The notes under the pieces are model-generated. The model was not told the origin of the DNA. It ran no database searches and saw only the letters and a program-made list of their open reading frames with translations. A stretch of DNA of 64,000 nt from Boswellia sacra. Lineage: Eukaryota; Streptophyta; Magnoliopsida; Sapindales; Burseraceae. Shown piece by piece: positions 57,701-64,000 of this stretch. The stretch spans positions 682,001-746,000 of the forward strand of contig SNVD02014772.1 of the NCBI GenBank assembly GCA_013180625.2, in the 5' to 3' direction. A program made the position numbers and the translations under genes. How positions within the stretch are numbered: position 1 is the first letter of the stretch; every line of letters begins with the position of its first letter.

Positions 57701-60700
57701 AAAATTAAAAATTATAATATTTTGTTATATTAATATAATTAGAAGGACACTACACATATCAATTTTAATTTCTAATTTCCTAAATCAAATATTGAAGTTT
57801 GTTATTTCTTGTTATTTAGTTTGGTTTAATTTTATATATTATGTTATAGCTTTTTCATTTAAAAATAGGTTTTAATGTATAATCGTGTAATAATTGTGTC
57901 ATAATTGTAATCGTGTTGTAACTATAAACGGGTAATGTCAATCTTGTAAACGTGTCATAATCGAGTTAGACAGGTCGTGTTCGTGTCTAGCACGAATATT
58001 AACCGTTTATTATTTGAGACATGAACACGACTCGTTTTTTATTCGTATTCACGAGTCGTATCGTGTTATCCATTTAATAATCATATTGTATCTGTGTTGA
58101 CCCTTCATGACATGAATAATAAACGGGTTGTGTTCGTGTCGGATCAATCTTTGTTGTGTTACAGCTCGACACGACACGAATACAATCTACAAACACGAAT
58201 TGCCGCCTCTAATTGTATTCCACTAGTCACCAAGTTTCCATGAAAGAGGATGTATTTTTGCCAGCGCGTCTACAAGTTTGCACACTGGCATTGATTCAAG
58301 ATGTTTAGTTAAAGTTATGTCGATGGCTGCCAAACATTGGGGTTGCCCCATTGTTTTTTATCAACATTTTTCGATGTGTTTTAAAGTAAAAATCTTATGA
58401 CTTATTGATTTTAAGTGTATATATTTGTTATGGTAGAGTATAATAATTCTCTTGATTGAGAATGGTATTGTGGATAAAAAGATAAAGATTAATGAATTAT
58501 TATCTTATTTAGTCATGAGGGATATTGTTGAAAAGTAACTAACAAAATAAAAATACAATGTGAAGCCAATAAGTTACTATTGATTTGGAATCTAGGATTT
58601 CTTATAAATACCAAGCTTCATTGCACCAAATCATCTCAAAAGCCATGAGAGAAAATTCCAAGTTGGAGCTTAGATATTATCTCAAGTTTAGGCATTTTAA
58701 AGCTTCAAAGCAAGAAACATTCTGAAAATTAAGTGATTTTTGGGTATAAGGGGCTTTGGGTAATTAAGTGCTTTGAGTGTATTAGGGGTTTGGGAAAGAG
58801 GCCAATTGTAAGTTATTGCAACAATTTTTCATATCATGAATGAATCTTTGTCTTTGAAAGCTGTGGTTTTTAGCCATTTATTAGAGTTTTTCACATAAAT
58901 ATTTGTTTTATGGTGAATGTTTTTATTCTCTATTTTCTACTCTCTATTATTTATGATGTTTTTAGGGAGGAGTATCCTAAAATGAATCTGGAATTACTTT
59001 TAAGTGATTTGAGACAGGTCTAGATTCCTAACAGCTGCCATTAAAAGAGATGTTAGTTTGTATGACATGTTGTCTCTCTGGTTTCTTGAGCTAAAAATGG
59101 GTTCACATTGATACTTATTTTCTGTCTTTTATCTTTGTTCTCGTGACAACTTTAGATGACTGAAGAATTATGCTTAAGTATACACATACAAACTGAACAA
59201 ATATGACGTGCCTTCTACAACTTGATTGGAAAAAAAAAGGGATTAACATGCAAGTAAATTGACCCTATAGTTGGGCTTAATGGTAAAAGCCCTTGGTTTC
59301 AATCACGAGTTAAAGGGTTCAAATGCCCTTGAGTTTAGTTTCTGGTTATATGGAGATACTACAAGTTTCCTAGCTACCAAGGTTTGTCAGTTTTGGATAA
59401 AGCCCCCAATTTAACACCTGGTGAAAAGGGAGAGGTTAAGGAATTTCTTGGTATCAATTTTTTTTTTTTTAAGTGCAAGGAAATTGTACCTTTGAGTTAT
59501 TATGTGTTTTTTTAAGATGATAATAATAATAGTAAAAAACTCAAATAGTTTATTAACTGGCGAGAATTGTCTGTTTCTGTCAATAAGATTAAGCATTTAG
59601 CACCAAATAGTGGAATTTTCTTGTGGGTAATTCATGAAAATATGCTTTTATACTTAAATTCTCTTTAGATATAACCTGTGAGGCATTTCATTTGCAGGAA
59701 AAAGAAGTAATACTGGAGATTTACCTGGTGCAGCCCTCTTATGCCTTTCCTTCACCCCTAAAGATTTAAGCAAGAGAGCAGCATCAAGAGTAAGATCTTA
59801 GCGGGTGTTTGGCCTGTGGGATTGGACTAGACTAATTTAATGCACTGAACTAGATTGGATTGGATTTGGATAGAATAGAAATCTAATGTCAAGTATTTTG
59901 TGTTTGGTGTAGTTATGGACCAAATGGGATTTTTATTCTTTTATTTTTTGAAGGAAACAAAGAACTTATATTGATAGAGTAAAATGAGTGGACCAGGTGT
60001 CATACATACAGAAAAGCCTATGGTAGTCAAAATCTATGCAAAGTAGTGTCTATGATACTATATTGCTCTAAGGAAAGATCTTAACCCCTTTTGAATAATA
60101 CGTAGTGAATATATAGTCATTGCATATAACAAATGGGAAATTATGCAGTGAATAAGCTCAAATGGTCATTAGTAAGCTAAAGAAAATGAATTTATGTAAA
60201 ATCTATTGAAATAATGAATGATTATTGCTTTATTCAAATGCTAAATAATTAAATTATTTAATCAAATAATGAAGTTTTTATTGACATAACTTATTATATT
60301 TAAATAATTTTGTCCTTGTTCAATATTAATTTTAATTTTTTTAGCTAAATTTTAATCAATATTAGAATGTTAACTATTTAGTTATACAATTAGTTGTTCA
60401 GTTAAATATTTAATTAATTAATTTACTGATCTAACCTTTGATCGAATAATTAAATAATTTTCTAAATAGTCAACTAAATAATACATTGATTAATTAATTG
60501 AATTTTATAGCATAGGATTGGCGTTTTAAAAGAAGGATCATAATGAAAATTTTAATTATTTGGATAAAATGTTCAAGATAAATAATGGAAATAATAACAA
60601 AACAATCTCTTTTGATACAGTCCCTTGAAACAGTGTTGTCCAGAAAGGCAAAACAAAGCCTGCCTTACTGCTTTTTTTATTATTTGTCTTGTTTCCGATT

Positions 60701-63700
60701 CACTATGCCTCTAATTCTATTTAAGTTGGCTTCAGGGATTACAAGATGTACATTCTGGATATGAGAATGCTTTTCTGGATATAGCACGATCTCTTCAGCT
60801 CTCAAGGAATATTTTTGTTGCTCTTCTTTCATTGCAATCATGGAAATCCTTCATGCGACGCTGGATCAGGGCTAATATCCTGTCCATTGATGCTAAAGGA
60901 ACATCCGTTGTGTTAGATAAAACTTCTAAAGCTGCTAATGATATTCTGAAGGTTCTTTTCTGGTTTCTAGTTCTACAGTGCTATGTTTGTACTGCAGTCA
61001 TTTATTGTGCAATTTTCAAACTGGATTTGTGTCAAAAATGATGTTATTCCTTCTATCTGGTTGCTATGCAGAGTATGATACGTCACTCAGAAGAATCTCT
61101 CCCTAGATCTGCTGAAAATATAGCACTGGGAATTGGTGCACTTTGCGCTGTAAGAGTTGAAGAAATAAAAACTTTTTCTCTTGATTTTGCAATTTTGACG
61201 TCATTCGTGATGTTCTCTTTGGTTCTTTGATGGTGGAATGAAATTCTTGATAACAATGGACCTATCTTAATTGATTTTTGTAGTGTAATTGTATTGAATG
61301 AACTGATTTATGGTTTATTTTCTTTGGTTTTGCTTGCTATTATTAGGTATTGCCTCCTTCTGCCCATACTATCAAGTCGTCAGCTTCAAAGTTTCTATTA
61401 AGTTGGTTGTTTCAGCATGAACATGAACACCGCCAGTGGTCAGCTGCAATTTCACTTGGATTGATCTCAAGCACGCCGCATGTAACTGACCATAAGCAGA
61501 AATTTCAGAACATTACTGGTCTTCTTGAGGTAATGAGATATGGTTTGATGTCGTTTTGGACCTTTTTTATACTGTTTGCTTACAAAAACTCAGCCTATAG
61601 TTAACATTCTAATTCTTGTTGACCTGGGACACTGAAATCTAGGGAAAGTACCAACTCAACCAGGTACTAACTATAAAAATATTTGGTTATATTGGGTGTA
61701 TTCTATATCATTTTTCAAATTTATTTTCAAAATGAAAATTATAGATATTGATTTTTTTTTTCTAAAGATTTGACTATGACTATTCTATAAATTAGTATTT
61801 TATTTGAATTACTTGCAAAATTTAATAAAGATATAAATGAAATAAATTTGAACATTGATTGTATAAAATTGAATTATTTATTTTTTAGATTTGATTATTA
61901 TAATAATTTTATTTTAAAATCACTTACAGAGCTTTAAAAAATATAAAAATTGTTTACTAAAAAATACTCAATTAAAATACATAATGTAATTAATGTAAAC
62001 ACAAAATTAAAATTGTTGTTTTATTGAATAGAAATTTATTGCTCCTAATGATTCAACATCGAATTCCCTGTAATCTCGTATGAAAAAGTAACTTTAGAAA
62101 ATATCTTTCTACTGCATATGTTAGCAATCACAAATAAGATTTGCAAAATGCTTTAATCCTTATGGATTGGAATATGCTTGATCTAGATGTCTTTAGTTAA
62201 TAACTGGGTGTATACTCTTCTCAAATCTATAGCATGTTGACGTGTTTAGCCTACCTGTGTAGGGATTTGCTTTTTTTTTTTTTTGCAAGTCATCTTTGGG
62301 TTTTGACCTTGTTGTAGACCACAATCTTTAGATTTTCATAACAAAATTCTTTATTGTTCCTACATAATTGAGTGCTTTGTTTTTTACTTTATTTCCTTCA
62401 ATATTTCTCTCTAATATCAGTACCTTCTAGTTTAAATGCTGGATTTTACTATCATATGGGAAGAGGCAATTTGAAAATAAGAAACAAGCGCCCAAGTGAA
62501 TTTTAAGAGGGAAAAATATGATAAACCTCCAATCAAGTTCACCTATACTATACGCCACCAAAATAAGAAGTGAGGGGCAGCGATGGGAATTCAACAGATT
62601 TGAGGGAGATTCTTTTTCTATATTTCTGTTATTTTCTTCTGTTATTGCTGTGCTGTTTTTGGGTGCTGTGGGAGTTAGTTATTTTGTTGCCTAGGGAAAT
62701 GTGAAGTTGGTTACAGAATATAAGAAGTAGGGAGGGGAGAGAGGGGACTGACTAGTGAGTAATTTGTTGATAACTGTTTCTTTTGGGAGAGCTGGCAGGA
62801 CTCTTGAATCTCCTGCCAAACACTCCATTATACTCCAGTTTCATCTTCCATTTGCTTGTCTATCGTCTCTAATCCAATTCAGTTCTTAAAAAAACTTGGC
62901 TAAATCTACTATGAAGTGTGTGTGAGAGAAGCCAGAACTTATCAAAATATTATGATGCTTACAAAAGTAGAAATGACCATGGGTACAAAGAAGAACAAGA
63001 TGGGAACAGGTAAGAAGTCCCAATAACCAAATTAGACGAACACTTGGTGTAACATGGATTGTAGAAAACAAGAGAACAGAAGATAGAAAAAAAAATAAAG
63101 AAGCTGCTATCATTCCAGTTGAAATGGAGGTTCAAAAGAATGCAAACAAATTCTGATAATAATCCAAGATATATTTTTGCAAAGATAAAAAAGGGTAAAA
63201 AAATCAGCAAAGGTGACAATTATTTTCTGTTTTCTTTGGTTTAGGAAGAAGAATACCTGAATATGTTATGAAATGTTTGATAGTTCTGTATTGTATTTTG
63301 CTTATCACATATGCTTTCAGGTTTTGTGTGGTAGCAGAAGCACCCTTGTCATGGGAGCTTGTGGGGTTGGCTTGGGGCTTTCATGGCAAGATCTTCTCAC
63401 TCGAGTTGAAGCTGCTGATGACAAGGAAACCTACAAGATGCAGGAAATGGAATTACTAGGAAGAACAGTAAAAGTGTTATCAGTGATGCTATGTCAACTT
63501 GCTCCCTCTTCATCTAATATCCTAGAAAGTCTCTCTGCTCATTTTCCTGTGGACTCTGATGATGTAAATGTAAATATAACTTCTAAATTGTTACATGAGA
63601 ATTTTGATGACTTGGAGGACGATATATGGGGTGTTGCTGGACTTGTTCTTGGTTTGGCAAGCTCTGTAGGTGTAGTATACAGGGCTGGGGCACCCGATGC

Positions 63701-64000
63701 TGTTCTCAAGATAAAAGGCCTGATCATGTCCTGGATGCCTCATGCAAGTTCTCTGGTTCAAACTTCTGGTTCTCGGGAAAGATCTGAGCTATTTTTATCA
63801 GTAGGATCCTGTCTGGCACTTCCCAATATAGTGGCTTTCTGTCAGAGAGTTGAATTGATGGATGATTTCGAGCTGGACCATCTTATTAACGGCTACAGGG
63901 AGCTCATTTCTGAGTTATTATCTGTTAATAAATCTGGCAATTTCTATAAGAGCCTTTTGATGGCATCATGTGTTGGAGCAGGAAGTCTCCTTTCCTGCAT
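48725..64000 (+). CDS. RST1: RST1 (RESURRECTION1), cytosolic RNA exosome cofactor, 5' two thirds
   Basis: Twenty exons are readable: 48725-49117, 49535-49819, 49969-50052, 50232-50508, 51070-51320, 51652-51835, 51961-52148, 52276-52376, 52843-52918, 53314-53445, 53543-53624, 54603-54675, 55145-55313, 55499-55629, 55723-55814, 59698-59789, 60736-60951, 61072-61149, 61347-61529 and 63321 to the edge. Phases agree at every junction, giving about 1,255 codons. Plant RST1 has about 1,840 residues, so the 3' end lies outside. The start ([25 protein letters not shown]) is the conserved N-terminus. The protein is an alpha-helical, HEAT-like repeat protein of the human focadhesin family. In Arabidopsis it works with RIPR to connect the RNA exosome to the Ski complex, and mutants show altered cuticular wax and silencing defects. 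No defect is seen. An unused coding-like segment with a possible acceptor lies at 49446-49503. Intron 15 (3.9 kb) is enlarged by transposons. Confidence 0.95.
53871..53923. repeat. 26-bp tandem duplication in RST1 intron 11
   Basis: The unit GATTGTGCTACATTGTTCAT plus TTCCT occurs twice in direct succession. Purely intronic, with no functional signal. Confidence 0.85.
55827..56523 (-). repeat. LTR-like segment in RST1 intron 15, inverted
   Basis: In reverse complement it begins TGTTGAAAAATGATAATAAA, then reaches ATGTGAAGCCAAT and ACTATTGATTTGGA blocks. All are shared with the plus-strand segment at 58526-59033. The two also share a TTCTCTATTTTCT region near their other ends. It has TG...CA-type limits but no matching 5-bp duplication, so it is an old or rearranged Copia LTR. 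Confidence 0.5.
56990..57260 (+). pseudogene. Copia gag remnant in RST1 intron 15
   Basis: Plus-strand reading gives [21 protein letters not shown] followed by [11 protein letters not shown]. This corresponds to the conserved Copia gag segment in which LL-x-SLP-x-SY-x3-L is followed by GK-x2-I. Stops follow immediately. It lies between two LTR-like segments in opposite orientation. Confidence 0.6.
57418..58211. mobile_element. Non-autonomous hAT element in RST1 intron 15
   Basis: The ends are TAGGGGTGGCAATTTG and, in reverse complement, TAGAGGCGGCAATTCG. They are flanked by ATTGTATG (57410-57417) and ATTGTATT (58212-58219), an 8-bp duplication with one mismatch. The interior has many ACACGA/TCGTGT hexamers near both ends and an AT-rich, non-coding centre. 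The length is 794 bp, with no ORF. Its termini resemble those of the larger hAT-like element at 17695-41632, but its subterminal hexamer is different (ACACGA against ACCCGA). Confidence 0.88.
58526..59033 (+). repeat. LTR-like segment in RST1 intron 15
   Basis: It runs from TGTTGAAAAG to CCTAACA, about 508 bp, with Copia-LTR-like ends. It is related to the reverse complement of 55827-56523. No 5-bp target duplication is found at its own borders. Confidence 0.5.
59262..59474 (+). mobile_element. tRNA-derived SINE in RST1 intron 15
   Basis: A polymerase III A-box-like GGGCTTAATGGTA (59273-59285) is followed by a B-box-like GGTTCAAATGCC (59316-59327) at tRNA-like spacing. A non-tRNA body and a terminal T run (59458-59470) follow, as in the T-tailed AU-type plant SINEs. 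GCAAGTAAATTG (59250-59261) and GCAAGGAAATTG (59475-59486) form a 12-bp target duplication with one mismatch. It inserted in the same direction as RST1. Confidence 0.85.
61530..63320. other. RST1 intron 19
   Basis: A 1.8-kb intron. Most is AT-rich. The stretch at about 62480-62880 is less AT-rich and may be a small retroelement fragment, but I see no paired termini or protein match. Confidence 0.5.

Noticed and set aside
59262..59340. A functional tRNA gene at the SINE head
   Set aside because: A and B boxes are present, but I see no complete cloverleaf with paired acceptor stem. The T tail and target duplication fit a SINE.
62886..63219. Minus-strand hydrophobic frames in RST1 intron 19
   Set aside because: They are Phe/Leu/Ser-rich by base composition, lie wholly in an intron, and have no homology that I recognise.

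Overview
The window is plant nuclear DNA, most likely from a core eudicot. The genes have many GT-AG introns, the intergenic DNA is AT-rich, and the left two thirds is packed with typical plant transposons (Mutator-like, hAT, Athila-type Ty3/gypsy, Copia, tRNA-derived SINE, MITEs). No prokaryotic, organellar or CRISPR feature is present.

Layout. Bases 1-5840 are AT-rich spacer with small foldback elements. Bases 5850-17063 are one complete 11.2-kb Mutator-like element (MULE) with about 1,055-bp terminal inverted repeats (TIRs) and a perfect 9-bp target duplication (TAATACTTA). It carries a decayed MURA-type transposase and a second gene encoding a DUF1985 plus Ulp1/C48 SUMO-protease-like protein. 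A small TIR element inside it (about 15010-15987) carries an intronless, broken fragment of the ribosomal protein eS6 gene. The large MULE also has internal, diverged copies of its own TIR after the transposase gene and before the protease gene, so each gene sits between TIR-like segments.

Bases 17695-41632 are a nest of insertions. A hAT-like element sits inside an older AT-rich repeat, and a related copy of that repeat at about 5.1-5.3 kb acts as an empty-site reference. The hAT was split by a 22.4-kb Athila-like LTR element on the minus strand (18525-40928, TSD ATTGT). That element received a second, deleted Athila-like element (20827-28033, TSD CATAT) and a solo LTR (29365-31154, TSD AATAG).

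Bases 42.5-64 kb are a gene island. It holds a seed oleosin (+), a ten-exon WD40 protein of the WDR82/Swd2 family (-), and head-to-head with it across 547 bp the large RST1 gene (+). RST1 runs off the right edge after about 1,255 codons. Its 3.9-kb intron 15 holds a Copia remnant, a 794-bp non-autonomous hAT with TSD, and a tRNA-derived SINE with TSD. In Arabidopsis an oleosin gene also neighbours RST1, so part of this order appears to be old synteny.

The least ordinary item is the protease-bearing MULE. Its transposase has lost one catalytic aspartate and carries stops and a frameshift, while the protease domain keeps all recognisable catalytic residues. Both of its genes are preceded by TIR-derived, TCGA-rich DNA. 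Exon boundaries were read by eye from reading frames and GT-AG signals and may be off by a few bases in places.
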